Shown: one piece after another, positions 17,576 to 26,479 of the stretch
Layout of the letters: each line of letters begins with the position of its first letter
Position numbering within the stretch: position 1 is the first letter of the stretch
Assembly (NCBI RefSeq): GCF_005876835.1
Contig: NZ_PPSW01000001.1
Coordinates: forward strand, 62,001-126,000
Source: Pseudoalteromonas phenolica
GTDB lineage: Bacteria; Pseudomonadota; Gammaproteobacteria; Enterobacterales; Alteromonadaceae
Direction of reading: 5' to 3'
Length of the DNA: 64,000 nucleotides
Position numbers and translations under genes: made by a program
The notes under the pieces: model-generated
The model's database searches: none
Seen by the model: only the letters and a program-made list of their open reading frames with translations
What the model was told of the DNA's origin: nothing

Positions 17576-19411
17576 CTAAGGCTGATAGATTCTAACTTGG
17601 TTACGGCCTTGCTTTTTAGCTTCATAGAGCGCTTTGTCAGCAAAGTCGGTATAAAGATGTGGTGATTTAGGGTCGATAGCAATGGCACTATAAACGCCAG
17701 CGCTGAGCGTCAGATTGACGATTGCTTTATCGAGTTTTAATTGGAATTCGTCAACGGTACTGCGGATCTGCTCGGCAATTTGTTGTGCACCTGCAAGCTC
17801 GGTGTTCGGTAGTAACATGACAAATTCTTCGCCGCCATAACGAAAGACTTCATCTGAAGGGCGCTGTAAGTGCGATTTGATGATATCTGCAACGACGCAA
17901 ATGGCTTTATCGCCACTTAAGTGACCATAGGTATCGTTAATTTTTTTGAAGTGATCTATGTCTAACATCACGACACTTAATGTACTTTGTTCACGCCTTG
18001 AGCGCCTTACTTCCATTTGTAGGCGTTTATCGAAATAACGACGATTTTTAATTTTAGTGAGTGGATCTTCGATGTTGATCTGTTCAAGCTCACGGTTTTT
18101 ATCTTCAAGCTCTCGCAAAGTGACCTGTAATTCGAAGGTGCGTTCATCAACAAGTGCTTCTAAGTCAGCTTGTGTTTGTTCTTGTAGTTTAAGTTTTTCA
18201 TTAAGCAGAACATCTTGGGCTTGGCTATGGGCCAATTTAGCTTGTTGGGCCTCGACCTCAAGATCTCGTTCAGAAATAAACTGTCTTACCAGGGCAAAAC
18301 TAAGAATTAAGCTCACAATGAAGTAGCAAAAATAACTGACAGGGGTGCTCAGTTGCGGCCCTGAAAGAAAGCCTAATTCAAAACTGACTTGATGCACTAG
18401 TGCAAAAAGCATGAAAGCAAACATGCTAATAAAACAAGGTGAATGCTGTTTGTAAATCACCCATTGGCTAATAAATACCAGCATAAGTGCTGTAATCACC
18501 ACAAAGCTGAGGGTATAACTTGATGCCAAGGCAACATCAATTGGCAATAGACCTAGAGCAAGTGTGAGTATTGCAATCACAGTATATGTATAGCGCTTAG
18601 GTGACGAAAGAAGTACTTCGAGCTTTGGTACTTTGATGTAAGGTTTCAATAAAGGAATTAAGGCGCTACTCGACAGCAGGATCAGCAAAGGCTGTGCGTA
18701 TTGTTGTAGCCACTGCCAATTGCCATACAAATAGCGATAGCTAAAGCCGTAGAGGTGAATGTTGAGTAACCAAAGTAAACTCACAAATGCTGTCGCATAA
18801 AGAAAGTAAGGTTTTTTGGTAAATGAGAACAGCACCAAATGCATCAGTGCTAGAGCAATAATAAAACCGGCAAAAATACCGTAAATCAGATTGAATTTGC
18901 TTTTGTACTTTATATATTCAATAGGGTGCCACAGGCTCAAAGGTACATTGATGGCACCCGAGTGTTCAATATTGAGATATAAAATAGCATGCTGTTGTGC
19001 TAGAAGCTTGATGGGCACTAGTTGTGCCTCATGCTTTATTGGCCTTTTTACAAGCGGCAGTGCATCGCCTAAGGCGAGTGTGATAATCGAGTTATCCTGC
19101 GTGGCAATGTAGGCGGTAACCTTATCGAGTAAGATATTATCGACACTTAATAACAAGTCGATGTCACTCACAGAGAGATTCTTTAGAGAGACTTTAAGCC
19201 ATAGTGGCTTAGTGGTTTTGCCTAAGTTAAGTGGCTCTGTGGCTTCATCTGTCCAGTTAACGCTTTTTTCAATTAGTTGTTTTAGGTTTTTGCTGTCATC
19301 TAACGTATAAGCGTATGGCAATTGTTTTTGATAGCGAAAATCATTGCCTACCTCTAATGCCGAGCTAAAAAATGAGCTGAAGAATAATAAAAATGGCAGC
19401 AAGATACGCAT
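17576..19411 (-). CDS. Membrane diguanylate cyclase, 7TMR-DISM sensor
   Basis: The 611-residue protein has a signal peptide, a periplasmic 7TMR-DISM extracellular domain (about residues 25-170), and seven membrane helices (about 175-375). A coiled-coil linker follows (about 380-445, Gln/Glu/Leu-rich), then a C-terminal GGDEF domain. The active-site motif is RYGGEEF, and the product-inhibition I-site RPSD lies exactly five residues before it, so the enzyme should make cyclic di-GMP and be feedback-controlled. DISM extracellular domains often bind carbohydrates or other small ligands; the signal here is unknown. It sits between tatD (one base gap) and hemB (nine bases), so it is probably co-transcribed with both. 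Confidence 0.93.
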   Translation of the reverse strand: MRILLPFLLFFSSFFSSALEVGNDFRYQKQLPYAYTLDDSKNLKQLIEKSVNWTDEATEPLNLGKTTKPLWLKVSLKNLSVSDIDLLLSVDNILLDKVTAYIATQDNSIITLALGDALPLVKRPIKHEAQLVPIKLLAQQHAILYLNIEHSGAINVPLSLWHPIEYIKYKSKFNLIYGIFAGFIIALALMHLVLFSFTKKPYFLYATAFVSLLWLLNIHLYGFSYRYLYGNWQWLQQYAQPLLILLSSSALIPLLKPYIKVPKLEVLLSSPKRYTYTVIAILTLALGLLPIDVALASSYTLSFVVITALMLVFISQWVIYKQHSPCFISMFAFMLFALVHQVSFELGFLSGPQLSTPVSYFCYFIVSLILSFALVRQFISERDLEVEAQQAKLAHSQAQDVLLNEKLKLQEQTQADLEALVDERTFELQVTLRELEDKNRELEQINIEDPLTKIKNRRYFDKRLQMEVRRSRREQSTLSVVMLDIDHFKKINDTYGHLSGDKAICVVADIIKSHLQRPSDEVFRYGGEEFVMLLPNTELAGAQQIAEQIRSTVDEFQLKLDKAIVNLTLSAGVYSAIAIDPKSPHLYTDFADKALYEAKKQGRNQVRIYQP

Positions 19412-19412
19412 A

Positions 19413-20201
19413 TTACTTGTCCCTATCAGACAAAAATAAGCGTTGAAAGTTATTGCGTGTGATCTCTGAAATATGCTCGATTGTTTGCCCTCTCAGTTCA
19501 GCTGCGACTTTAGCTATTTCTTGCAAAAAAGCGGGTTCGTTACGGCGAGATTTTGGCTTAGGCTTTAAGCTACGAGGTAGCAGATAAGGCGCATCGGTCT
19601 CGAGCAAAAGCCTGTCATCTGGGATCAAAGGCAATAGTTTTTGCAACTGTTCACCACGGCGCTCATCACATAACCAGCCAGTAATACCAATCATTAAACC
19701 GAAGTCTAAATAGAACTCTAGCGCGTCTTGTTCTCCGGTAAAGCAATGCAGCACGCCTTTGACTGAAGTGCGCTCTAACTGCGCACGCATGTTATCAAAG
19801 GCATCTCTTTCATGAAGGTATACAGGCATATCAAGCTGCTGAGCGAGCAGTAGATGTTGCTCTAAAACTGCATTTTGGCTTTCGCGAGGAGAAAAATCAC
19901 GATTAAAATCGAGGCCACACTCTCCAATTGCAACCACTTCACGATGTTCGGCCAAGGCGCGGATCTGCGCCACAAAATCTGTTGGTGCATCTTTCGCATC
20001 ATGAGGATGGATCCCTGCTGTACTCACGAAATCATGCTGCTTGGCAAGCGACAAGCTTTCATGACTAGATTGAAGACAGCAACCAATCAACAACATATTG
20101 TCTATGCTGGCATCATTAGCACGTACAAGCATCTCGCCCCTGTCTTTATCGAACTGACTGCTGGTTAAATTGATACCTGCATCGATGAAACGATTATGCA
20201 T
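19413..20201 (-). CDS. tatD: TatD-family metal-dependent DNase
   Basis: The 262-residue TIM-barrel hydrolase has the TatD metal ligands in order: the opening FIDAGINLTSSQF (the usual first His is replaced by N in this subfamily, as in E. coli TatD), GECGLDFNRDFS, VYLHERDAF, VLHCFTG and LLETDAPYLLP. TatD proteins are 3'-5' exonucleases implicated in DNA repair and are often encoded beside tatABC although not needed for Tat transport. The start codon overlaps the stop of the preceding gene by one base (TAATG), showing translational coupling. Length equals the E. coli protein. Confidence 0.93.
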   Translation of the reverse strand: MHNRFIDAGINLTSSQFDKDRGEMLVRANDASIDNMLLIGCCLQSSHESLSLAKQHDFVSTAGIHPHDAKDAPTDFVAQIRALAEHREVVAIGECGLDFNRDFSPRESQNAVLEQHLLLAQQLDMPVYLHERDAFDNMRAQLERTSVKGVLHCFTGEQDALEFYLDFGLMIGITGWLCDERRGEQLQKLLPLIPDDRLLLETDAPYLLPRSLKPKPKSRRNEPAFLQEIAKVAAELRGQTIEHISEITRNNFQRLFLSDRDK

Positions 20202-20695
20202 TACTGAATACGTTTAACTTGTATGAGGCGGTTGGTACTTGCTTTTTTCATTCTGAAAGAATCAAAAACACCACGGATGATAATGACTTCATCGCCCTCC
20301 TTAGCCGTAAATCGGTCTGAACCCTTTTGCTTCCATATTTGGTCATTGCTCAAAGTGAAAGTACGTTGTCCTCTCGGGTTCTTTGTTATTTTTACAACCG
20401 TAGAGCGGATCTCATCTAGCTTTTTAGCCGCGGCTTGTTTGCTTTTCTCTAGCCCAAATTCATTAGCTTTGTTCTGAGGTTTTTCAGCCACTTTTGGTGC
20501 TTTAGCTGGTTTATTCTTTTCGGTTTTCGTTACTGATTGAGAAATTTTCTTGCCGGCGATGACTTTGTCATAACACATTAAGCGCTTTAAATCGTTTTCT
20601 ACTAGGCTGCACGCCTCTAGGGCTTGCACATTAATCTGAGAGGCATAACCAGACGCAGAGAGTAACAAAATCGTTGTCATTAGTATTTTTTTCAT
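20201..20695 (-). CDS. Periplasmic protein of unknown function in the tat operon
   Basis: The 164-residue protein has a clear signal peptide (KKILMTTILLLSASGYA). The mature start contains LEACSLVENDLKRLMCYDKVIAG, a two-cysteine pattern shared with small periplasmic proteins such as the VasI-like group. Then follows a Lys/Ala/Pro-rich linker (about residues 55-95) and a C-terminal beta domain (TVVKITKNPRGQRTFTLSNDQIW). That could be an SH3-like or OB fold. It overlaps tatC by four bases (ATGA) and tatD by one base, so it is firmly part of the operon. The role is unknown. Confidence 0.7.
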   Translation of the reverse strand: MKKILMTTILLLSASGYASQINVQALEACSLVENDLKRLMCYDKVIAGKKISQSVTKTEKNKPAKAPKVAEKPQNKANEFGLEKSKQAAAKKLDEIRSTVVKITKNPRGQRTFTLSNDQIWKQKGSDRFTAKEGDEVIIIRGVFDSFRMKKASTNRLIQVKRIQ

Positions 20696-21438
20696 AGCTC
20701 TTCTTCCTGTTGTTCAGTTGTTTTTTTTGTATAAAAAGCCGCTAATATAAGACCTAACTCAAATAACAATAGCATAGGTAATGCGAGTAAAGTTTGCGAT
20801 AGAACATCTGGCGGTGTTAAAAACATCGCAACAACAAAAGCACCGACAGCAATATAAGGACGCTTTTCTCGCAAGCTTTGTGTTGTTGTTGCACCACTCC
20901 AGCATAACAACATGATAGCCACGGGGATCTCAAATGCGACACCAAAGGCAAAAAATAACTTTAAGATAAAGCTTAAGTAGCTACTGATATCAGGAGAAAG
21001 CGTCATCATCTCAGGGCCGACACTTGTAAAGAACCCCAGGATGATTGGCATGACAACGAAATAACAAAAAGCAATACCTGAGTAAAACAGCACAATACTC
21101 GACACCAAAATGGGGATCAGCATGCGCTTTTCATGTTGGTAAAGACCGGGGGCGATAAAACTCCACACCTGATGCAAAATGAAAGGGATGGCAGCAAACA
21201 AGGATATAAACAAGGTTAACTTAAACGGCGCGAAGAAAGGGGCCGTCACATCAGTTGCAATCATGGTGCTGTTTTCAGGCAGGCTCTGTACAAGCGGATC
21301 AGCGACAAAAGCATATATGTCGTTAGCAAAGTAAACTAAGGCAATAAATATCAATAAAATACTGAGTAACGCTTTCATTAAGCGATTACGCAACTCAATT
21401 AAATGGCCAATAAACCCGCTTTGAAGCGATTCGGACAT
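20692..21438 (-). CDS. tatC: Sec-independent translocase subunit TatC
   Basis: The 248-residue, six-helix inner-membrane protein recognises twin-arginine signal peptides in the TatBC receptor complex. The first segment FIGHLIELRNRLMKA holds the conserved Glu and Arg of the signal-binding site, and FAFGVAFEIPVAI is the family signature; AALL-like FEIP is exact. Length matches E. coli TatC (258) closely. The order tatA-tatB-tatC is kept, 12 bases after tatB. Confidence 0.97.
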   Translation of the reverse strand: MSESLQSGFIGHLIELRNRLMKALLSILLIFIALVYFANDIYAFVADPLVQSLPENSTMIATDVTAPFFAPFKLTLFISLFAAIPFILHQVWSFIAPGLYQHEKRMLIPILVSSIVLFYSGIAFCYFVVMPIILGFFTSVGPEMMTLSPDISSYLSFILKLFFAFGVAFEIPVAIMLLCWSGATTTQSLREKRPYIAVGAFVVAMFLTPPDVLSQTLLALPMLLLFELGLILAAFYTKKTTEQQEEEL

Positions 21439-21450
21439 AGTGGGTGCTCG

Positions 21451-21783
21451 TTATTTCTGATTATCGTTTTTCTGTTCAACGGGAGAGTGTTGAACGGGTT
21501 GTTTATAGCTGTGTTGCACTGACTCTGCGGCTTTTTTAAGCTCTTCAACTGACTCTTTTAGTGCTGGTGCTAAATCTTCCATATTTTGTTGCTCAGCCTT
21601 TTTAAGGTTATTGTGCAACTCATGAATTCGCAGCTCTTCATTGACTTCAGCTTTAACAGAATTAGCCACTGATTTAATGGTTTTAATCCAGCGGCTGACA
21701 GTTCTAATTGCGACGGGCAGGCGTTCAGGGCCCAACACAACGAGGCCGACGATTAAGACGACCACTAATTCCCACATACCCAT
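21451..21783 (-). CDS. tatB: Sec-independent translocase subunit TatB
   Basis: The 110-residue protein has the TatB plan: a single N-terminal membrane helix (MWELVVVLIVGLVVLGPERLP) with the conserved LGPERLP hinge, then an amphipathic helix (VAIRTVSRWIKTIKSVANSVKAE) and a charged, Gln/Glu-rich tail. TatB binds TatC to form the receptor for folded, twin-arginine-tagged proteins. It is shorter than E. coli TatB (171) because of a shorter tail. The gene lies five bases after tatA. Confidence 0.95.
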   Translation of the reverse strand: MGMWELVVVLIVGLVVLGPERLPVAIRTVSRWIKTIKSVANSVKAEVNEELRIHELHNNLKKAEQQNMEDLAPALKESVEELKKAAESVQHSYKQPVQHSPVEQKNDNQK

Positions 21784-21788
21784 AAGGG

Positions 21789-22019
21789 TTAAACCTTATC
21801 TTTTTGCTTTTCTTCAGCTGCTTGGGTTTGCTGTTGGCTGTTGTCTTTAAGTTGCTCAGGTTTGCTGTTTTGGTCTTCATCAGAAACGGCTTTTTTAAAG
21901 CCTTTTACTGCATTACCTAAATCGCCACCAATGCCGCGTAGTTTTTTAGTACCAAACAAAAGCACAATGATCGCTAAAACAATCAAAAGTTGCCAAATAC
22001 TAATTCCACCTACACCCAT
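21789..22019 (-). CDS. tatA: Sec-independent translocase subunit TatA
   Basis: The 76-residue protein shows the TatA signature: a short membrane helix ([22 protein letters not shown]), the FGTKKLR hinge and an amphipathic helix [20 protein letters not shown]. The tail is polar and Gln-rich. TatA oligomers form the protein-conducting element with TatBC. A GGAGT ribosome site precedes the ATG. It is 57 bases after ubiB in the same direction, as in E. coli. Confidence 0.96.
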   Translation of the reverse strand: MGVGGISIWQLLIVLAIIVLLFGTKKLRGIGGDLGNAVKGFKKAVSDEDQNSKPEQLKDNSQQQTQAAEEKQKDKV

Positions 22020-22076
22020 AATGACTCCGTATGAAAGATTAAATAAAAGTTGATTATACGCTCAGTGAGCAAAATA

Positions 22077-23678
22077 TCACCCTGTTTTACGCCACGCCGC
22101 TAGAAACGCGCCGATTGATGCAATTAAGGTAATGGTGCTCAAGGTTGTCTGTGTTGCTAAAAAGCTGAGACCAGACACAATTAACAAGCTAGAAGCCAGC
22201 ATTCCCAATAAAATAGGCTTTTGAGAGCTTACTACAGGCTGCACGGTATGCTGCTTTTTTTGTTTCAGATTTTGATAGATTAAATCTGGTAGTTCAGGCA
22301 TCTTTTCTGCCCAGAATGGTAAGTTAGCATACATTTGTTTCAATACTGAGACAGGGCCCACTTGTTCTTTGACCCAATTTTCTAAGAAAGGTTTCGCTGT
22401 TTGCCAAAGATCGAGCTGTGGATAGAGCTGTCGACCTAACCCTTCAACATACAATAAGGTTTTTTGCAGCAATACCAGCTGTGGTTGTACTTCCATATTA
22501 AAACGACGTGCCGTGTTAAATAGATTAACCAACACATGGCCAAATGAAATCTCAGCTAGGGGTTTATTGAAAATGGGCTCGCACACCGTACGAATGGCAA
22601 ACTCAAACTCCTCAACGCAAGTATCGGCGGGCACCCAGCCCGAATCAACATGTAACTGCGCAACTTGGCGATAGTCGCGGTTAAAGAAGGCAATAAAGTT
22701 TTCTGCTAAATAGCGCTTGTCTTCTTTATTCAGGGTGCCAACGATGCCGCAGTCGATGCCAATATATTTTGGGTTTTCAGGGTGTTCACGAGAGACAAAG
22801 ATATTACCAGGGTGCATATCGGCATGGAAAAAGCTGTCTCTGAATACTTGGGTGAAAAAGACTTCAACGCCACGTTCAGCGAGTAATTTTAAATTGGTAT
22901 TTTGAGCTTCAAGGGCGTCAATATCTGATACAGGAATGCCGTATATGCGTTCCATTACCAGTACATTTTTGCGTGAGTAATCGCTGAATACCTCAGGAAT
23001 ATATAGTGCGTCAGAGTCTAAGAAGTTGCGTCTTAGTTGCAGGGCATTTGCCCCTTCACGTTGCAGGTCGAGTTCATCTAATAAAGTTTTACGATACTCT
23101 TTCACTACTTCAACGGGACGAAGACGGCGTGATTCACCAATAAACTTGACGATGACTTTGGCAACTTGCCCCATTAAAGATAAGTCGGCATGAATTTGTT
23201 TTTCGATATCAGGGCGAATGACTTTTATGACGACATCCTGAGTACCTGACTCAAGTTCTAGGGTTGCAGTGTGTACTTGGGCAATTGATGCAGACGCCAA
23301 CGGGGTTTGCTCAAAATTAGCAAAAAGCGCATCGATGCTATTAATCTCTAACGCTTGCTCAATGAGTTCTTGTGCCTTGTGGCCTTCAAACGGCTCTACT
23401 TTGTCTTGCAGTAGGGCTAGTTCGCGGGCGATATCATCAGGCAGCAAGTCACGACGTGTAGACAGCATTTGCCCAAACTTGATCCAAACTGGGCCAAGAG
23501 ACTGTAGGGCTAGGCGAAGGCGATACCCCAGAGGTTTATCTTTATGCTGATTTTGCAGCCAAAATAAGCTATTTCTGGCGGCTTTTGCAAACCAAGGGAA
23601 TTTGTCTTTCGGTATGAGGTCGTCAAGGCCGTATTGCAGAAGGGTTTTTGTAATATGATACAAACGCGATGCAGACAA
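22077..23678 (-). CDS. ubiB: UbiB, kinase-like ubiquinone biosynthesis factor
   Basis: The 533-residue protein is an atypical ADCK/ABC1 kinase-like ATPase needed for ubiquinone synthesis. It has KxGQ ([16 protein letters not shown]), the Ala-rich loop region [10 protein letters not shown] replacing a Gly-rich loop, [19 protein letters not shown] and DCGIVG. Two C-terminal membrane helices (about 490-530) anchor it. Translation appears to start at TTG, six bases after AAGGGAG; the following residues align with E. coli UbiB. It lies between ubiJ and tatA. Confidence 0.96.
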   Translation of the reverse strand: MSASRLYHITKTLLQYGLDDLIPKDKFPWFAKAARNSLFWLQNQHKDKPLGYRLRLALQSLGPVWIKFGQMLSTRRDLLPDDIARELALLQDKVEPFEGHKAQELIEQALEINSIDALFANFEQTPLASASIAQVHTATLELESGTQDVVIKVIRPDIEKQIHADLSLMGQVAKVIVKFIGESRRLRPVEVVKEYRKTLLDELDLQREGANALQLRRNFLDSDALYIPEVFSDYSRKNVLVMERIYGIPVSDIDALEAQNTNLKLLAERGVEVFFTQVFRDSFFHADMHPGNIFVSREHPENPKYIGIDCGIVGTLNKEDKRYLAENFIAFFNRDYRQVAQLHVDSGWVPADTCVEEFEFAIRTVCEPIFNKPLAEISFGHVLVNLFNTARRFNMEVQPQLVLLQKTLLYVEGLGRQLYPQLDLWQTAKPFLENWVKEQVGPVSVLKQMYANLPFWAEKMPELPDLIYQNLKQKKQHTVQPVVSSQKPILLGMLASSLLIVSGLSFLATQTTLSTITLIASIGAFLAAWRKTG

Positions 23679-23688
23679 AATAGCTCCC

Positions 23689-24291
23689 TTAGCGATTTAA
23701 AAGTTGTTCAATACGTTGTTCGAGTTGCGCAGCATGTTGTTTTATAGCGCGTGTATGTTGTTTAAACTGTTGCAATTCTAATGGGTGAATCGCAACTTTC
23801 AGCTCATCTTGCATAAGTTGCGTGAAAGTGCCGACAAAGGTTGTGGCACTGTGACTTAAACACGCTTTGGTTTGTTGGCCTTTTTCGACGATGAGTTGTG
23901 CTGGGGCATCTCCGATGTAAGCGGATAGATGTTCAGCCCAATCAATGTCTAACTTGGCAAAAGCACCGCTATATGCCTGTGCTAAGTGCAAGTCACCTTC
24001 TAAGTCCAGTTTGTCCTGACGAATAAGTTGTGTCATGACACTGGGATCTTTGAGCTCAGGTAAGGTCTCTAAGTGTGCACTAATCTTACACTCAGCTTGC
24101 TCTTGGTAGTTGTTGAACAGCATAAACTGTCTACCAGTGAAAGTGAGCGCATAGGTCGTATGCCAGTCCCTAATCTCGACGGCAAAGGTTTGATGCTTAA
24201 CCTGATCAAGCGCTAGTTTTAAGCTAGGCTCTTTGTCTAAAAGCAGATTAAGCGCATTTTCAATGGCTGCGCAAGCAAGCGTCGTCAGCAT
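23689..24291 (-). CDS. ubiJ: UbiJ, ubiquinone biosynthesis accessory factor
   Basis: The 200-residue protein has an N-terminal SCP2 lipid-binding domain (about residues 10-115) and a C-terminal helical, Gln/Leu-rich tail ending in a coiled coil. Together with its position between ubiE and ubiB this identifies UbiJ. UbiJ and UbiK organise the Ubi enzymes into a soluble complex that handles the greasy ubiquinone intermediates. The start is supported by AGGAACAACT. The gene is eight bases after ubiE and ten before ubiB. Confidence 0.92.
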   Translation of the reverse strand: MLTTLACAAIENALNLLLDKEPSLKLALDQVKHQTFAVEIRDWHTTYALTFTGRQFMLFNNYQEQAECKISAHLETLPELKDPSVMTQLIRQDKLDLEGDLHLAQAYSGAFAKLDIDWAEHLSAYIGDAPAQLIVEKGQQTKACLSHSATTFVGTFTQLMQDELKVAIHPLELQQFKQHTRAIKQHAAQLEQRIEQLLNR

Positions 24292-24299
24292 AGTTGTTC

Positions 24300-25055
24300 C
24301 TAGTACTTAAAGCCTCGGTGCAATGCGACGATGCCACCTGTCATATTTTGATACGTTGCTTGTTCGAAGCCCGCGTTTTCCATCATGCCTTTAAGTGTTT
24401 CTTGATCTGGGTGCATACGAATAGATTCCGCAAGGTAGCGGTAAGATTCGCTGTCATTGGCAACCAATTTGCCCATGTTTGGCAAAATATTGAAAGAATA
24501 GAAATCATATAGCTTCGAAAGCGCTTCATTATCTGTTTTAGAAAATTCTAATACCAGTAAACGACCGCCCGGCTTAAGAATGCGGTACATAGAGCGAAGT
24601 GCTGCGTCTTTGTCTGTAACGTTACGTAAACCAAATGCGATGGTGATCACATCAACACTGTTATCTGGGAATGGCAGTGCCTCGGCATTCATTTGCACAT
24701 ATTCAATGTTGCTCACTAAGCCTAAATCACGCAGTTTGTCACGGCCCACTTTTAGCATAGAGTTGTTAATGTCGCCTAAGATAACTTGACCTGTATCGCC
24801 AACCAACTGGCTGAACTTTGCCGTTAAGTCACCAGTACCGCCTGCTAGGTCTAAAACGCGATGGCCTTTACGTACACCTGCACAAGCAATGGCTTGGCGT
24901 TTCCAAAGGCGGTGAATACCAAACGACATAAGATCGTTCATGATGTCATATTTGGCCGCAACGGAATGGAATACATCGGCAACCATAGAGGCTTTTGCTT
25001 CGCGATCAACGGTTTTGTAACCAAAGTCAGTGGTATTGTGTTGCGACTCTTTCAT
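24300..25055 (-). CDS. ubiE: UbiE C-methyltransferase (ubiquinone/menaquinone)
   Basis: The protein is 251 residues, identical in length to E. coli UbiE, when started at ATG 25055 (preceded by AGAGAAG). An upstream in-frame codon at 25091 would add 12 residues not seen in the family. SAM-binding motifs are [16 protein letters not shown] and the acidic LGDIN; the signature [10 protein letters not shown] and the family's [14 protein letters not shown] are present. It methylates the quinone ring in ubiquinone and, where made, menaquinone synthesis. It is the first gene of the minus-strand run through tatABC to hemB. Confidence 0.97.
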   Translation of the reverse strand: MKESQHNTTDFGYKTVDREAKASMVADVFHSVAAKYDIMNDLMSFGIHRLWKRQAIACAGVRKGHRVLDLAGGTGDLTAKFSQLVGDTGQVILGDINNSMLKVGRDKLRDLGLVSNIEYVQMNAEALPFPDNSVDVITIAFGLRNVTDKDAALRSMYRILKPGGRLLVLEFSKTDNEALSKLYDFYSFNILPNMGKLVANDSESYRYLAESIRMHPDQETLKGMMENAGFEQATYQNMTGGIVALHRGFKY

Positions 25056-25176
25056 CTTTGCTTCTCTAATTGTTTGGCATTGAATTTTCAAGCCATAGTG
25101 TACTTGATTGCGGCTAAGAGGTGCAATTTATAACAGATGAATTTGCGCTTGTTTCTGTAAATTTAGGCTTTGTTTG

Positions 25177-26175
25177 TTACAGGGCAATAAAGGCGGATTG
25201 CCTTAGAGAATGTGCCTTATGTGCTGCATGTGTTGCTTTGCGCGCTAGGGCATTGAAGTTCTCTTCGTCGTTGCGTTTGGCAATGCCGAAAGATAAGTCT
25301 ACTTTTGGTAGGTTTTTATCACTTTTTGAGCTGACAAATTTAAGCTTTTCTACACCGACGCGGATCTTTTCAGCGATGATATTCGCGGTTTCCGGTTCAA
25401 TGTCCGACATCAATACGACGAACTCATCTTTTGCAGTGCGACCTGGTAAACCACTTTCAAACACATACTTTTGGATCTTTTTCGCCACACGGTTTAACAC
25501 GACTTCACTAACTAGGTCACCAAAGTCTTCAGAAAACTCATGCAGGTTATTGATCTGAATGGAGATAGCACACAGAGGTTTATCTTGTGTGATCCACAGT
25601 TGCGCTTGTTGATTTAAGTAATGGCGTTTATACAAACCCGTTTGCACATCAATCAGTTGTTCTTTACGAAGCTTAGTAAGTTGCTGTCTAGCCTCACGAT
25701 GCATTAAGCGGGTTTTCTGAAGTGTTTCTTTGAACTTTTTATGCTGCTGAAGAATAACATCAGTATGCTTGGCCAACTGACTCAATGCATGTTTGGTCTT
25801 TGCGATATTATGTTCATCTAGACTGTTGACGCAAACGCTTACTTGCTCTGCAAAATTGGTAATACTACGCTGAGATTGTTGTGCTGAATTAGCAAGGTTT
25901 GTTACCACACCATCGACGTTTTTCAGCATGTTTGCTTCCATGTCATGGTTGCGGTTCAGGTGTTCAAAGTATAGCTGTTCGATAAAGATGCTATCAATGT
26001 TGTGACCCTGCCTGATGGCATAGTCTAAGGTTTGATTGAGTTCGTTATGAGACTTGCTAATGTAAGTGTAAGCGACTTGGTAATTGAGCGGAGTTGGAGG
26101 TAAATGATGCTGCTCTAAGAACACGCAGACCTTAGTCATTTTCTCTTGAGCTACTACCATTGGATCATGAAACAT
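25177..26175 (-). CDS. GGDEF protein with degenerate active site
   Basis: The product is 332 residues from ATG 26175. The N-terminal half is helical and matches the sensor-less arrangement seen in many cytosolic diguanylate cyclases (LEQHHLPPTPLNYQVAYTYIS, then coiled coil to residue 170). The C-terminal GGDEF domain keeps the DVQTGLYKRHYL start and the fold, but the active-site loop reads RTAKDEF instead of GGDEF or GGEEF, and no RxxD I-site precedes it. It is therefore probably not an active cyclase. It may bind GTP or act as a partner. The start is uncertain: AGGGAGG at about 26216-26222 could serve an upstream TTG at 26205, and the longest frame starts at GTG 26232. Confidence 0.8.
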   Translation of the reverse strand: MFHDPMVVAQEKMTKVCVFLEQHHLPPTPLNYQVAYTYISKSHNELNQTLDYAIRQGHNIDSIFIEQLYFEHLNRNHDMEANMLKNVDGVVTNLANSAQQSQRSITNFAEQVSVCVNSLDEHNIAKTKHALSQLAKHTDVILQQHKKFKETLQKTRLMHREARQQLTKLRKEQLIDVQTGLYKRHYLNQQAQLWITQDKPLCAISIQINNLHEFSEDFGDLVSEVVLNRVAKKIQKYVFESGLPGRTAKDEFVVLMSDIEPETANIIAEKIRVGVEKLKFVSSKSDKNLPKVDLSFGIAKRNDEENFNALARKATHAAHKAHSLRQSAFIAL

Positions 26176-26290
26176 GATGTTACTACCGCATACTAAATCA
26201 AACAAAATATTAGCAACCTCCCTATGAAACACTGTGATCCATCACAACTGTCCCAGACTACTTTTTTTCTGGTTTTTTGCAAAGGAAAAA

Positions 26291-26452
26291 ATGCCTCAAA
26301 GCAGCAAATATAAAGATAAGAGGGATTTTTTGATTGAAATACGAGCAAAAAGTATGAGTTTCCAACTTGGGAGCAAAGTGAGGACCGAGCTTGCTGTTTG
26401 TTTAAGCTGGTCGCAATTTATTGCATCAGTGCTTTTAGAGTCTATAAGGTAG
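26291..26452 (+). CDS. Possible small protein, 53 residues
   Basis: ATG at 26291 is preceded by AAAGGA at good distance. The peptide is basic at the start (SSKYKDKRDFLIEIRAK) and amphipathic to hydrophobic at the end (WSQFIASVLLESIR). It fills the gap between the divergent GGDEF and DUF885 genes. I recognise no family and cannot judge conservation. Confidence 0.35.
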   Translation: MPQSSKYKDKRDFLIEIRAKSMSFQLGSKVRTELAVCLSWSQFIASVLLESIR

Positions 26453-26479
26453 TGATAAATCAGTTACAGGATAAAAAAA

